This document shows positions 46,010 through 58,131 of a DNA stretch of 64,000 nt, one piece after another. A program made the position numbers and the translations under genes. Within the stretch, counting starts at the first letter, position 1. Each line of letters begins with the position of its first letter. Below the pieces are notes generated by a model. The model did no database searches, was not told where the DNA came from, and saw nothing but the letters and a program-made list of their open reading frames with translations. Source of the stretch: Entonaema liquescens (Eukaryota; Ascomycota; Sordariomycetes; Xylariales; Xylariaceae); NCBI GenBank assembly GCA_902805475.1, contig CADCSX010000007.1, forward strand, positions 372,001-436,000, in the 5' to 3' direction.

Positions 46010-47079
46010 TAACAAAGTCAAGTATCGAAGAAAATAAGAATTCCGATCCACGGAGGGTTTCGCTCTTGGAGTAAAGCTCATCTTGGCGGTTCAGCGGCAT
46101 GACCATATCTTGTAGGATAGACATTTCATAATTAGAGTAGGATAGTTGGCTTTTTGAATAAGATATCCCAAAGTTATTTCTCTTATGACTTCAAAGGAAG
46201 CCTGTTTCTTAGTTATTTCCACCATTCCTATTATTCTCGTCAGTCCGGGATATTGGCAGACGCGGGGTAGCTGAGCAATGACTATCACAAGCACAAGAAT
46301 AAGAGCAGTATTGGTTTACTTACTATTGAGAGATTTACTTCATGTCCATTGAGATATCCAGAACGAAGAACGTGTAACTATCTGTCTAAGATCACTGGAC
46401 CGCTCTTAAACACATTCACAGTGCTTCATATTATTTCTCCACTACACAGTCGCTCGTCATCCAGCGTACAGCATAAAATGCGATCGCAACGCCGCCATAT
46501 CCCCAAATTTTACTTCTTCTCCGTATCTCCTCGGCTCCGTGAAAACAAACAAGCTGTCTCCAGCCCCGATTCTTGGCGCGAGAAGCACTGAGACATAATC
46601 AAGTATCAGGCCTTGTGATATGTGAGATTCCCACCAGGGACTCGTGCGTCTGGTCTCCATCTATGGTTCAACGTCAGAATCTACAAAAACTATATCTGTA
46701 ACCATCGTGCTCCCCACACCGGTATGAATTCAACCGGGCTGGATTGGTATCGCGATGCGACCTCGTCCTGCTGAAAGCCGCTTAGGGGCCTGCGAGCCGA
46801 GGGCCGCTATCAATGCAGATCCTGCGGGTGAGACATCAGCTTTCAGGCCAGCTGCAGCTGCAACTACAGCTACAGCTGGATCGGCTGTACCCGCCTTATC
46901 AGCCGCAGGGGTAGCTGCGGGAGGGATGTTGTGATAATCAGTGCCGTCGTTGCGATTTGTCAATTGATTAAGAAATAAGAATCCGCCTAGGTAACTATAT
47001 ATTTGCCTAGGTTCCAGTTCGTGTTGGCAAGAGTTCATGAACGTACCTAATTAATAAATCCAAAAGGTGTGGGATCACG
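46010..47079. other. Intergenic region before the polyamine oxidase
   Basis: No convincing gene. A minus-strand frame at 46730-47038 (102 codons) is Ala-rich because of a CAGCTG/TACAGC-type low-complexity patch at about 46850-46880. It overlaps the polyamine oxidase promoter, so I do not call it. Confidence 0.5.
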
Positions 47080-48993
47080 ATGAAACTTGTGAACCGACGG
47101 CTTCTTGCTACCTTGTGTGCTCTCGCAGCACCGCTCGAGTGTCTGGGTAGGGTGGTATCGCGCGGAGTAAATAGCGAGACTGAATGTCGCAAGACAACAG
47201 TTGCGATACTTGGGGCGGGAGTCGCCGGTATTACGGCTGCTCAAGCGCTATCGAATGCGTCGATCTCGGATTTCCTAATTGTTGATCGCAACAATTACAT
47301 TGGTGGTCGCGGTATGGTTTATATCTCTTCTAGCATTGTTTCGATTTCGTTTTATTTACAACCAGGAAGTATTGATCCAGGAAAAGAGCGATTGAACATT
47401 CACCCCTGACTCTTGTGTATAGCACACACATGAAGATCTACGCGTGCTAACCTTGGGACACTCGAATACAGTTGCTCATACTAATTTCGGATCGAAACCT
47501 GACGGAACCCCTTATGTGATTGAGCTGGGCGCGAATTGGGTGCAAGGACTGGGCTCTGAGGGCGGACCTGATAATCCCATATGGACGCTGGCGAAGAAGT
47601 ACGGGCTTAACAACACGTACTCGAACTATAGTTCCATATTGACCTATGACTGGGACGGCGCTGCCGATTTCGGTGACCTGTTTAAAGCGTTCGACAAGGC
47701 GTATCCGACGGTTGAGCAAGATGCCGGACGGATCCTCACGGATAACCTGCAAGACACCAGCATGCGCGCTGGCTTCAGCGTTGCGGGCTGGAAGCCGAAG
47801 AAGGATATGCGCGCCCAAGCTGTCGAATGGTGGGAGTGGGATTGGGAAACCGCTTGGTCGCCCGAGCAAAGCGGGCTGCTTTTCGGTGTCGCGGGATATA
47901 ACTTGACCTTCTACCAATTCAGCGATCAGAACAACTTTGTGTGGGACCAGAGAGGCTTTAACACATTTGTCGTCGGAGAAGCGCACGAGTTCCTCGAGGA
48001 GAATGATCCGCGGCTTTTGCTGGAGACCACGGTGAAGATGATCTCGTATAGCCCTGATCGTGTAGTTGTTCAGCTTCAGGATGGTGGGTGTATCGAAGCT
48101 CATTGTAAGTCAAACCTTCTACCTATCCTCAATTTCGGATTTCCTGTTATTGGTATAACTAGCGCTTGTTAATACGAGAGTTATAGATGCCGTTGCAACG
48201 TTTTCGCTGGGAGTACTGCAAAACAACGTCGTTGAATTCGAACCCCCGTTACCGCGATGGAAACGTGAAGCAATCGAGCAATTCCAGATGGGGACCTACA
48301 CCAAGATCTTCTTGCAGTTTAACGAGACCTTCTGGGATCGGAACACGGAATTCTTTCTCTACGCTGACGACAAGTCCCGAGGCTATTATCCCGTCTGGCA
48401 GTCACTTGCTGCCCCTGGCTTTATGGAAGAGTCCAACATTATCTTCGTGACGGTGGTTGATGGGCAGTCGTATAGGGTTGAGCATCAATCTGACGAGGTG
48501 ACGAAAGCCGAGGTCATGGAGGTGCTTAGGAAGATGTTTCCAGATAAGGAGATTCCCGATCCTATCGACTTTCACTATCCACGATGGAGCACGGAAGAGT
48601 GAGTCAGAAATCCCCAACTAGAAAATACGGAACTAATCATTGTTTCAAAGATGGGCCTACGGCTCCTATAGCAATTGGCCAGTAGGAATGACGTTAGAAA
48701 AGCATCAAAACCTTCGAGCTAACGTAGACCGGCTCTGGTTCGCTGGTGAGGCCACTTCAGCGCAGTACTATGGGTTCTTACACGGAGCTTGGTTTGAAGG
48801 CCGGGACGTAGGGATGCGCGTTGCTGGTCTGCTTGGCCAGGGAGGAAATCACGAATGCGATGGAAACTCGACGGTTGGTTGTGGAGAAATGGCGAATTAT
48901 AAGGTACTCCATGGGTCTACTTTTGCCGATGAATATAATGTAGAAAATGGGTGGTTAGCAAGTAGTTTCCTGACATACGGCTATGTAGAGTGA
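47080..48993 (+). CDS. Secreted polyamine oxidase (FAD amine oxidase)
   Basis: Flavoprotein amine oxidase that oxidises spermine/spermidine-type amines and releases hydrogen peroxide. Exons are 47080-47311, 47472-48104, 48187-48598 and 48651-48993, giving 539 residues. A signal peptide occupies about residues 1-23. The FAD motif GAGVAG is at 45-50, with an acidic strand end (VDRN) and GGR. The second exon opens VAHTNFG and carries ELGANWVQG, a polyamine oxidase hallmark. Exon 4 carries LWFAGEATSAQYYGFLHGAWFEG, the C-terminal FAD-binding part. Several N-glycosylation sequons (NNTYSN, YNLT, FNET) agree with passage through the secretory route. All junctions are GT-AG and in phase. Substrate preference is inferred. 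Confidence 0.91.
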
Positions 48994-49040
48994 AAGTGTC
49001 AAAGGAAAAGAGGATTGCGTTGATATTTGAACCAAGCTTA

Positions 49041-49064
49041 TACCACCACCACACCACCACCACC
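49041..49064. repeat. CAC trinucleotide repeat
   Basis: CCACCACCACACCACCACCACC type simple repeat between convergent genes. Confidence 0.8.
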
Positions 49065-49117
49065 CAGGCTGCATGTTTAAGCCCACATCATCTCTCAAAA
49101 ATGTCAATGTAGATGGA

Positions 49118-50095
49118 CTATTTACTTTCCTCCCAAAATCGATCTAGTACCTCCTGCCTTAGTTCCCAAGCCCAATGGTGGCATGTCTGATGCACAACGG
49201 GACTCACTTCTCCCTTCTGCTCGTCATCTCCCTCATCGGTTACGCTACGTATACCCTTTGCCTCATACTTCTTAAGAAGAGACCTACGCCATCGCCCCCT
49301 CTCTCCAACGCACCCCTTCCACCTGCTTATCTGACGGTTGTCATCAGGACAGCGACGTCCTAGCCAGAACCGGCAATACCATTGAAACCAACCGCGAACG
49401 TCGTATTCGTGCATGATCCAGCCGTGGACTTCCCATTGCTCAATACTCTGCCCGCATGTGACTCCGTACTTATTGACTTCCGGGTCAGCGGTCTCGCCGG
49501 TCAGATACTTTCCTACATCGAGACCCTTAATCCATTCTTCTGGTAGTTCCTTCCAGTCGTCGCGTATAGTAGTGCGAAGGTGTTTGGAATAATAGGGGCG
49601 CCAGTATGTCCCCCCGAAGGAACCCTCACGTATGATATCCTCGGGCGACTTGTTAGGGGTAAATTCAGGATGTGATTGAAAGTGATAATTTCCTTCCTCG
49701 TCGCGTGTTGGAGGAGGTGCCGTAAGGGTCCACGAAGACCAGCTTGCAATTAGAGCATCAATATCTCGGTCAGGTTCTGCTTCTGTTTTAGAAGCTTCAT
49801 GGGCTATTACAGGAGAGGTGTGTTTCTTCGCCCGACCCTTACGAGGCCGACTATCAGACGAGTCTGATTCGTCTTTAGGAATGGGTTGCTTCGTTGAAGC
49901 ATTGGCAATGCGGGCAGAAGACCGGACAGGGGAATTAATATAGAGCCTGGGGCGCTTCGCAGGAGATTTGTACTGATCTTTAGCTTTTGGCTTTCCTTTG
50001 CTTGGGGAGGTTACAACGTTCTGAATTCCTAGATCTTTCACGAGGGCCTCGTTGCGCTTGATATTTTCCAGCCGACGAGCTTCATATCCAGCCAT
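49118..50095 (-). CDS. Conserved protein of unknown function with a basic, nuclear-like N-terminus
   Basis: Single exon, 325 residues. The start MAGYEARRLENIKRNEALVKDLG is a short helical motif shared with several eukaryotic chromatin-associated proteins such as WDR76-type proteins (YE-x2-RL-x-NI-x-N-x3-L). A Lys/Arg/Ser-rich segment with KRPR and RPRKGRAKK follows (about 35-90), which could act as a nuclear signal. The C-terminal half is a well-structured Trp-rich domain: GSFGGTYWRPYYS, LPEEWIKGLDVGKYL, NKYGVTCGQSIEQWE, GWFQWYCRFWLGRR and QISRWKGCVG. I recall the same pattern in fungi, algae and bacteria, without an assigned role. A nuclear role is an inference. Confidence 0.72.
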   Translation of the reverse strand: MAGYEARRLENIKRNEALVKDLGIQNVVTSPSKGKPKAKDQYKSPAKRPRLYINSPVRSSARIANASTKQPIPKDESDSSDSRPRKGRAKKHTSPVIAHEASKTEAEPDRDIDALIASWSSWTLTAPPPTRDEEGNYHFQSHPEFTPNKSPEDIIREGSFGGTYWRPYYSKHLRTTIRDDWKELPEEWIKGLDVGKYLTGETADPEVNKYGVTCGQSIEQWEVHGWIMHEYDVRGWFQWYCRFWLGRRCPDDNRQISRWKGCVGERGRWRRSLLKKYEAKGIRSVTDEGDDEQKGEVSPVVHQTCHHWAWELRQEVLDRFWEESK

Positions 50096-51099
50096 GACAG
50101 TTACTGAGGTGGGCCTTTAGGTAAGGTATCGTGAATTGAAGGAAACACAGGCACGTTTATGTATCTGGCTTGAAGATCAATCATATTTGTATGATTCAAA
50201 CTTGCTTGTGTGAAAAAAGGGCTGTTTGAAAACGCCACTACGTCATATATCAATTAGCTTTATCTCAGCATAGATCATATGGACACATGTACTATACTCT
50301 AGCTTGACTATATGTATACCCCCATACACATTAGACGTAGATATACATGCACTTAAGCTTCCAGGTTTTTTACGGAAAGAGGTATATACATGTAGGTAAC
50401 TAAGGTAGCTTCGATCGATTCTTTATTCAGGTACGGGAACCTAGAAAAACTTTATATAAGGGTACGGTACGTCTCAAAAGCTTAATCTGAGTCTAGAACG
50501 TCCTAACACTGGACTATTTTTGTTCTGTTACACGCGATTATATATACCTTGGTACAAGACGGCTGATTCACAGCTAAAAGGTCACTACCGGTATCCAATA
50601 GCGTTCATTTCTTTTCAGATTGCCAAGTGCAAACCCCCCTGACGTCGCGTTGTGGGATAGCCTACTCCAAGCTTAAAGGTGGGGTGCTCAACGGCCTGAT
50701 TGAGTGAGATACCTTCACATACTTCCAACTTTCTTAAAATATCTGTGTGCATTCATTAGGATATCCCTACAACATCCAAGCATCCAATGGACACATTTAT
50801 TCAGCATATTATCTGGTTTAGCAATTCCTCTGTCACAATTACAGAGGAATTCTACCCATCAGCGCTTTAAAACATTGGTAAGTTGTACCCAATTTCTCGT
50901 ATTCACGTTTCAGACTGGTAAGGGTTATCTTTGATAATAAATCGCAAATGCGCGCGTTCAACTCGTTTTAATCCTGTCGCCGAAAAGTCGCATCAGTAGA
51001 AGTCATCCTAACTTTCTCTAGTGCCATTATTATAGATCTTTCCGTCAAGTTGAAACCCATATAGCCTTTTGGAGAGACAATTGGTCCTTGTCTCACACA
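50096..51099. promoter_or_regulatory. Divergent promoter region between the Trp-rich protein and CorA genes
   Basis: A 1.0-kb spacer with outward-facing starts. TATATA-rich steps lie at 50290-50400. No gene or confident site. Confidence 0.5.
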
Positions 51100-53205
51100 A
51101 TGTCGCAATCCTCCGACAGCACAGCGATGGAGAAGTTTCCTGATGTACCGTACGATATGCCCGATGTCAGCCCTACAACAACGACGGCACCAATGCCTAA
51201 GCTTGACACCACCGCAAATCCCCAAGCTGGTACATCTGCAGAGGGTACACGCGCTAGAGTCGGGACTCACCGTGGTTCGCATGTCAAAATGACAACGCCT
51301 CGACAATCCGCCGAAAATAATCCTTTTACTCCCATCTCGCCGGTATCTGCGTATAGACGACGTATGACTAGATCGAATACGTTTCTTACGGTAGAGGAAT
51401 TCGAAGAGTTTGAAAGCCAACCAGGGTGGAAGCCAGGTGCTGAACCAGGTGTTGATCCCTCGAAGCCAGATGGTGGTCAGGAGACGGTACCCACTCTCCA
51501 CGCGGAGTGCCAGATTACGGTTGTTGACTTCTCCCAAGACAACTTGGAGATACATGAGTTGGACAACCACCAACTTATCGACTTTGTGCAGCAGCCCCAG
51601 CCCAGTTGGGTAAAATGCCGATGGATCAACGTCAATGGCTTATCGTGGGACGTTATCCAAGCATTGGGCCAATATAAAGACCTGCATAGACTAGCGATCG
51701 AGGATATCATGAATACAAGGAATCGCACTAAAGCTGACTGGTAAGGTACTCTCACCCTAAACAAATGCATCTAATGGCTAATTACTCCGTTTATGAAGGT
51801 ATACCAACCATGCTTTCATCGTTCTTACCTGTCAGAAGCTGGTCCGCATAGTAGAGGATGATAGCAGTGATGACAACAGCAGCGATGACGAAAAGAGTAT
51901 CAAAAATGGAGGCAAGAAGCCCAGAGGCTGGTTCCGCAGAAAATTCGAAACCGTCATGAAAGAGGATACCGTACTTGAAAGTGGTACGAGGCCAATGCCA
52001 GCACCGATTAGGAGATTTACACATCAACCTACTGATCTCTCCAATGTATTCGACCCAAGCACACTACGCACATTGCAGAGGTATCATGCTTCGCCAAACT
52101 CCGCGCGAACAGAATACATGGAGAAGCACTCAGCTTTAGTGTCTAGAGGGGTAGCTGTCACCGCTGAGCAGGTGGCCATGTTCATCACTTCAGATAATAC
52201 AGTGATCGCATTCTTTGAGCAGTCGGCTGATGATGTTGAGAAGCCCATATTGGCTCGGTTGGCAAGCCCAACCACGATCCTCAGAAAGTCTTGCGATGCA
52301 TCAATGGTTTCGCAGGCCATCATTGACGCAATAATCGACATGGCTATACCAGTCACCGCATGTTATCGGGATGTTATTGAAGATTTGGAACTGGACTTTT
52401 TCATAAATCCCAGGGTCAACGATACCAAATACCTCTATATTGTGATCTCCGAAGTCAGCAAGTTATACAGTCTTATCAACCCGATCCAGACACTCATTAG
52501 TGCCCTTCGGGATCACAAGACAAAGCTAAGCCAGGACGACACGGCGAGGGAGCTTCAAAATCCCAATGGAGGTGTTATCATCTCCCCGATGACTTGCACT
52601 TACTTGGGTGATGTGGTAAGTTTCTCATAAAAATTCAATATCTTGAATATTTTTTTCTTTGGCGGCTACTTTTACCGGATATAGTCTTGGTGAAATCATC
52701 TGACTCCTTTTTGATTCAAGTGCTAATTCACATATTCACATATTCTAGTTCGATCATTGCGTGCTTATCACAGAGGGCCTCAACCAGATCAAAGAGTTGG
52801 CTAATCATATGATCAACCTCACTTTCAACACTGTCACAACCAACCAGAACGAGAATATGAAGCAGTTGACCACTGTTACCATCATATTCTTGCCATTGAC
52901 CTTTTTAACTGGATATTTCGGCCAGAACTTCGCAATCTTTGAGCCAGTAGAAGGCTCCGTCTCGTATTTGTGAGTTTTTATCTAGAATGAATTCTCGTGG
53001 AGGCACATTACTGACAGAAGGCAGCTGGTACATTGCGATTCCCGTCATGATAGTCACAATCCTAGTCTTGATGCGTGATACCATACTTGCCTGGTTGGTT
53101 AGGTTCCGTCAGCGCAAACATGTTAAAATCATTAGGAGGAAACAAGAAGCGAAAAGGGCGCGGACGCGTGCCTTAATGCTCAAAAGAGCACAATCTCGAA
53201 TTTAG
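51100..53205 (+). CDS. CorA-type magnesium transporter
   Basis: Pentameric Mg2+ channel family (CorA/Alr-like). Exons are 51100-51740, 51799-52615, 52749-52969 and 53025-53205, giving 619 residues. A long hydrophilic N-terminal region holds a low-complexity leader (1-130). It includes RLAIEDIMNTRNRTKADW, the conserved funnel segment. An acidic Ser/Asp insert follows at about 230-245. A long helix leads to two membrane segments at the C-terminus: about 527-542 (VTIIFLPLTFLTGYF) and WYIAIPVMIVTILVL in the last exon. The selectivity signature, GMN in typical CorA, reads GQN at 544-546 (YFGQNF). The tail is strongly basic. The membrane location is either plasma membrane or vacuole; I cannot tell which. 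Confidence 0.9.
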
Positions 53206-53535
53206 ATTACGATCTAAATAGGAACGCTGGACGAACCCATATGAACCCTTTTTTCTTCATAATTCGGGTACATAGTTGACCTACTGATTTACATAGACCG
53301 CGTCTGCTTTGGCAGCGCATAATGCGAGTGATACCCTACGTATAACTATTCCTCTAACTTAGAGATACGAACTTATAGATACGACCTTCTGGACTGGTAT
53401 CAGGATTCGATTTGTTTTCAAAGACTAATAAATAATAATTAGGCCCAATTGTTAGTAGCAATGTTAATTGAGACAGCTCATGGGAACATTTATTCTGAGG
53501 GAGGCCTCTAAGATGTTTTGGTGTCTATGATATGA
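53206..53535. other. Convergent spacer between CorA and PL4 genes
   Basis: 330 bp of joint 3' flank; nothing recognised. Confidence 0.6.
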
Positions 53536-55435
53536 TTATAACCACTCAAGCTTGAGCGCATCCCACATTATCCCTCTCCATCTATGGTTTTGCGTCAGGG
53601 TCCTGTATATTGGTCAGCAGGGACAAATGGGCGTGAAGGAAACCCGAATTGGAATATCAAAGATGGTGAATACCACTTACAGATCTAACCTATTGGCCCT
53701 GTCAGAGAGAAACATCTCTCCTGGGATAGTAAACTGCCTAGCATAATAACCGCCGGATGTTGTTGCACTCCGATATAGCGCACCATCCGTTGCATTCTCA
53801 CTAACGATGGTCCCTACCAGTTGTTGATTCATGCTAACATTAAGTCCCGTTGGCTCTACTTCCGGAAAAGCGTACGAGTCCCTGCCCAGCCCGTATCCGT
53901 TCTGGCTTGTGTACCCCGCGAGCGAGAGGCTCAGGACGGCACCACGCTCTCGCGCCGCGTCGTCCGCTTCAGGGAATATCACGGTCCAGTTCCCCTGTGC
54001 GCTCTGCGCGAAACACCAGTCCTTTTCTTGGCTGCTGCCAATAGCGTATACAAGGTTCGCCGGACACTCATCGCTTAGCCCGTGCGCCATCTCTGCGCCA
54101 CCTAGACGGAAACCTAGTGTCTTGCGGTCGAAGTCACCGATCTGCCATGCTGGATGTCGATCTGCTGGAATCTCCCATATGACGGTACCTAAGTCGATGT
54201 CGGGAGAGTTTGTGTTGGTGAATTCTACCGCGGTGCCGTTGTGTACGCCTTCTACATCAGCAAGAGCACCTCCATTAGCCCAAGCCAGGAGGCGGTATGG
54301 TTTCTCTCGTCGAACGTGGTTTAGGACGAAGGAACCGTTGGCGTCCGCATATGTCGTGTACTGGTAGTTAGTTCCCTGATTGTTGGTTTCAGAGCCGTCC
54401 TCGTTGCCTAGAAAGACAGCCGCGCCGGCTGCAGGACGCCCATCGCTAAGAACTATTTGCCCTCGCACAGTGCCTCGCTGCTGGTACTTATCGTCCTGGA
54501 ACCAGGAGTAAGGCCATGCAGCTTCTTCTTCCTTGCTCCGTGCCGCAGCGTCGTCCAGGTCACCATCGTTTACGTAGAAGAGCCAGGGTCCCCACATCTT
54601 TCCCGGTGGAATTAGGTTGCTGAATTCCGAGTTATAATGCGTTCCTAGGCCGAGGATGAGTCTTCTGTACTCGTATAGAAAAGGGGGTAAGTCATCGCAC
54701 TGGAAACTTACCATGGTACATATGCAGTAGGACCGCGTCGTTCGTGGAGCTCTCCCTGTGAAGCATAAGCTCCTGCTTGAGATGGTCGCCGATGTAGTAG
54801 TCCTTTCCTGGGGCAATCACATAGGCCCCAACACCATCTCCATATAAGCCATGGAAGTCGAGGTCCCGAACATAGCACGAGAAATCGTATTTGGTAATAT
54901 AGCTGCCATTTGGTCTCTGCCATGTTTCGTCTTGCACCTTATAGCCCGTCTTGATATCTTGAATCGTGGGCAGCGGCGCATTCTTAATATTCGTCCGGCC
55001 CCGGGTAAACTGCAGCGGATCAAGGCGATATAGACTCCGGACTTCTCCCTGATAGCTTAGATTCCGGTTGATGACATATTGATAGTGGCCATTCAGACCG
55101 CTGAAAAGAACATAATAGACGTCACCAAAATACGAATTGTTAAAGCCTACGTGGATCATGGAATTAGTCTTCTCGATCAAGGTCGGCCCGGACGTAAAAT
55201 TAAACGTCGTCTTGCCGCCGGTGTCGGTGTAACCCCCAGTCGCGTTGCCTACGATTTCCCGGTCGTTCCACCACATCTTTGTGACGTAGCCGGACGACTC
55301 GACGTCCATTGAGAAGGTGTCGCCATTGGAAATGCGTGTTACGTTTTCGTTGATGATGGTCATGGAAGGCTCGCTACTAACTAAGGGGAGAAGAAACAGG
55401 ACTGAAGCCCATCGGGCCAGATCGTTGACCCTCAT
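53536..55435 (-). CDS. PL4 rhamnogalacturonan lyase, secreted
   Basis: Cleaves the rhamnogalacturonan I backbone of pectin by beta-elimination. Exons are 54712-55435, 53681-54644 and 53536-53602, giving 584 residues. A signal peptide covers about residues 1-21 (MRVNDLARWASVLFLLPLVSS). The large first domain includes YVTKMWWNDREIVG, FSGLNGHYQYV and LDFHGLYGDGVGAYVI. Exon 2 begins THYNSEFSN and runs through MWGPWLFYVNDG, GTVRGQIVLSDGRPA (fibronectin-III-like domain) and HPAWQIGDFDRKTLGFRLGG (carbohydrate-binding-like domain). The short third exon supplies LTQNHRWRGIMWDALKLEW; without it the C-terminal strand would be missing. The in-frame GTG upstream of 55435 adds residues that do not look like the family. 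Confidence 0.92.
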
Positions 55436-56391
55436 GATGACGCCCAATAGTGAAAATAGGATTAACGAAGGTCTACTCACGGGGGGTTATGAGCAACGGT
55501 TTTTATTTATTTATAACTAACCCCAATCTCTATGGAACTTATTCCATGCTCGCATCTTCAGCCGTCAACAGCAGGGATAATATACACCGAGCTCCACGGC
55601 TTAACTCGCATAGTCTACCTTGTTTAAGCAAGTTAACAAGACCTAGTCTCCGCAAGATGGGAAGACTACAGGGTATGGAGTTCGTGGAATTGTTTACCGA
55701 AGAGGGGAGCTGTGGGGTTACCCCATACCCCGGACGGAGACGGCAGGGTTAGGTTAGTTGAAGGACCGGATCGGCTGTTTACTTCCTGAGCAATATTAAG
55801 AATATCACCGTTAACTTTGAATCATACTTGTGGGTTAGTTGGATAGGTAGACATCAGCTACGTAGCTGAAATAACAGTATAGGAGTCGACTCGAAGAATA
55901 TCAAGGCTTAAGTAGTGCAAAGATACTAGATGTGAAAAGCATTACGATAGTTGTTGAAATCATACTTCAGAAAGACTAACCAGAAAAGCTTGCTGGAATT
56001 CATTATGAATATTGGAGTTAAAGTCGATATTTATTCCACCATTACGGATCCGTACATTTCATCCTGTTGAAGTATAACATATACAAGCCTAGTTGACCAT
56101 AGCTACATGTAATTCGTGGTATATGAATAGCGCAGTTGGAACTATTGCAAATGTATTTTACAATAAAAAAATATTAATAAAGGATCTTTATTGAATAAGT
56201 TGCTAGCTAATCTTATAATGAAACCCATAGGTTAATATGACAATAGGTGCTTTTAACAGCTGTCTGCCAGCCGTCACCATCGGCATGTCTAAGCCTCACT
56301 TACTTATTATTGTTTTCGCATGTCAACGCGATCAACCGTATGATCAATTTAAAAGTAGATCTCGCTTTATATTTAAGAAATATCAATAATA
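55436..56391. promoter_or_regulatory. Divergent promoter region between PL4 and DHCR24-like genes
   Basis: A 956-bp spacer with starts facing outward, AT-rich around 56150-56230. No confident site or gene. Confidence 0.5.
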
Positions 56392-57921
56392 ATGGACGCC
56401 CACAATGATGCAGTAGCATCTATATCCAAGAGGTTGAAGGAGTTCTACGCCCAACGCAAACCCTTCCGAGTCTATCATGGCTCTACCAACAGCACTCGAA
56501 CGGCAGAAAAGAACAGTGACAACACGGTAGATACCAGCAAACTAAACCATATCCTGGAACTTGACACTACGAGTAAAACGGCGCTAGTAGAGCCCAACGT
56601 CGCTATGGACCATCTCCTCGACGCTACTGGAAACGCCGGGTTGGTCCCACTAGTAGTTATGGAATTCCCGGGTATCACCGTTGGCGGCGGGTTCAGCGGC
56701 TCGGCCGGCGAGAGTAGCTCATGCCGCCACGGGGCCTTTGATGCAACGATCAATTGGATCGAGATAGTCCTTCCCGATGGGGAAGTCCTACGCACATCCA
56801 AGTCCGAGAAATCCGATCTCTTCTGGGGCGCCGCGTCTGGTTTCGGAACCGTCGGCGTCGTCACGCTTCTAGAGGTCCAGCTGAGAGATGCCAAGGGCTT
56901 CGTCGAGTTGACGCATTATCCCACGGGAAACTTCCCGGATGCGAGGAAGAAGATACAGGAGGAGCTGGAGAACCCTGCTGTGGAGTATCTGGACGCTATT
57001 GTCTTTTCTCCGAAATCAGCTGTAGTTTGTTCGGGTCGTTTGGTCGATACCATACCCATTGGCTCCAAGCCCCGACGGTACTTGCGCCGGCGGGATCCGT
57101 GGTTCTACTTGGACGTTCAGAAGAGGACTAAGAAGGCGACAAAACCGGTCGTCGACTATATTCCATTAGTCGATTACCTGTTTCGTTGGGATCGTGGTGG
57201 CTTCTGGGTAGCCAGATATGCCTACAAGTATTTCTTCACGCCCTTCAACCGCATCACACGCTATGTGCTCGACTCATATATGCACGCCCGCGTGATGTAT
57301 CACGCTCTACACAAGAGCCGCCTATCAGACACTTATATCATACAAGACGTCGGCGTGCCTTTCGACGCCGCGGACGGTTTTTTCAATTGGGTAGACCAGA
57401 CCTTCAACATCTACCCAATCTGGCTGTGTCCGCTGCGTCTGCGGCGCGAGACGCCCGACGCAGCACACGGACTCCACGCGGGCTTTGCCAGCCCGGATTA
57501 TCCGGAGATCATGCTCAACTTTGGGATTTGGGGGCCCGGGCCTCGCGACTACGAAAAACTAGTCCACCTCAACCGTGCGATCGAGCAGAAGGTCCACGAG
57601 CTGCACGGCAACAAGACGTTATACGCGCAGGCCTACTACACCGAGGAGGAATTCTGGAAGACGTATGATAGGCCTGCGTATGATTCCGTGCGTGAGAAGT
57701 ATCATGCGTCTCACTTGCCTAGTGTATACGATAAGGTCAGAGTTGACGAGAACGCAAAAAGGAAGGTCATGGAGGGCTCGAGGATGCCGGCGGTTCTTCG
57801 TAATGTCCGCCCGTTCCAGGGTCTGTATGGCGTGTATAAAGCGTGGCGCGGCGGCGATTACTTACTGCAGACGAAGAAGACACCGAGTGTAGCTGTAAAA
57901 CCGGCAAAGGGGGGTTCTTAA
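56392..57921 (+). CDS. FAD-linked Delta24-sterol reductase-like protein (DHCR24/DIMINUTO family)
   Basis: Member of the FAD-binding PCMH family close to Delta24-sterol reductase, which saturates the side-chain double bond of sterols. In fungi the substrate is not established. Single exon, 509 residues. The FAD domain spans about residues 20-180, with VYHGSTNSTR, LEPNV-type VEPNVAMDHLL, PGITVGGGFSGSAGESSS and WGAASGFGTVGVVTLLEV. The second half carries NIYPIWLCPLRLRR and LNFGIWGPG, typical of DHCR24. There is no N-terminal membrane anchor like that of the animal enzyme. The ATG at 56392 begins close to the FAD domain. It converges on the LVIVD-type gene. Confidence 0.88.
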   Translation: MDAHNDAVASISKRLKEFYAQRKPFRVYHGSTNSTRTAEKNSDNTVDTSKLNHILELDTTSKTALVEPNVAMDHLLDATGNAGLVPLVVMEFPGITVGGGFSGSAGESSSCRHGAFDATINWIEIVLPDGEVLRTSKSEKSDLFWGAASGFGTVGVVTLLEVQLRDAKGFVELTHYPTGNFPDARKKIQEELENPAVEYLDAIVFSPKSAVVCSGRLVDTIPIGSKPRRYLRRRDPWFYLDVQKRTKKATKPVVDYIPLVDYLFRWDRGGFWVARYAYKYFFTPFNRITRYVLDSYMHARVMYHALHKSRLSDTYIIQDVGVPFDAADGFFNWVDQTFNIYPIWLCPLRLRRETPDAAHGLHAGFASPDYPEIMLNFGIWGPGPRDYEKLVHLNRAIEQKVHELHGNKTLYAQAYYTEEEFWKTYDRPAYDSVREKYHASHLPSVYDKVRVDENAKRKVMEGSRMPAVLRNVRPFQGLYGVYKAWRGGDYLLQTKKTPSVAVKPAKGGS

Positions 57922-58131
57922 TGTTATAATACGTCTAAGTCCATGACCAGATGGCACTTATATTCTACGATACTGTATTATCACAGACATTAATCGAGTC
58001 GTCAGCTTTGCTATGTATTTCGTCAATTCATGTATATTTAGCTACGACAGCTCGAGTTACCGAGTTCCCTTTAACTTCATCACAAATGAGATGAGTAGCC
58101 CAGGACTATTATCTATCTATCTATTCTTCCC

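Noticed and set aside
46730..47038. 102-codon Ala-rich minus-strand frame
   Set aside because: Explained by a low-complexity CAGCTG patch in the polyamine oxidase promoter; no family pattern.
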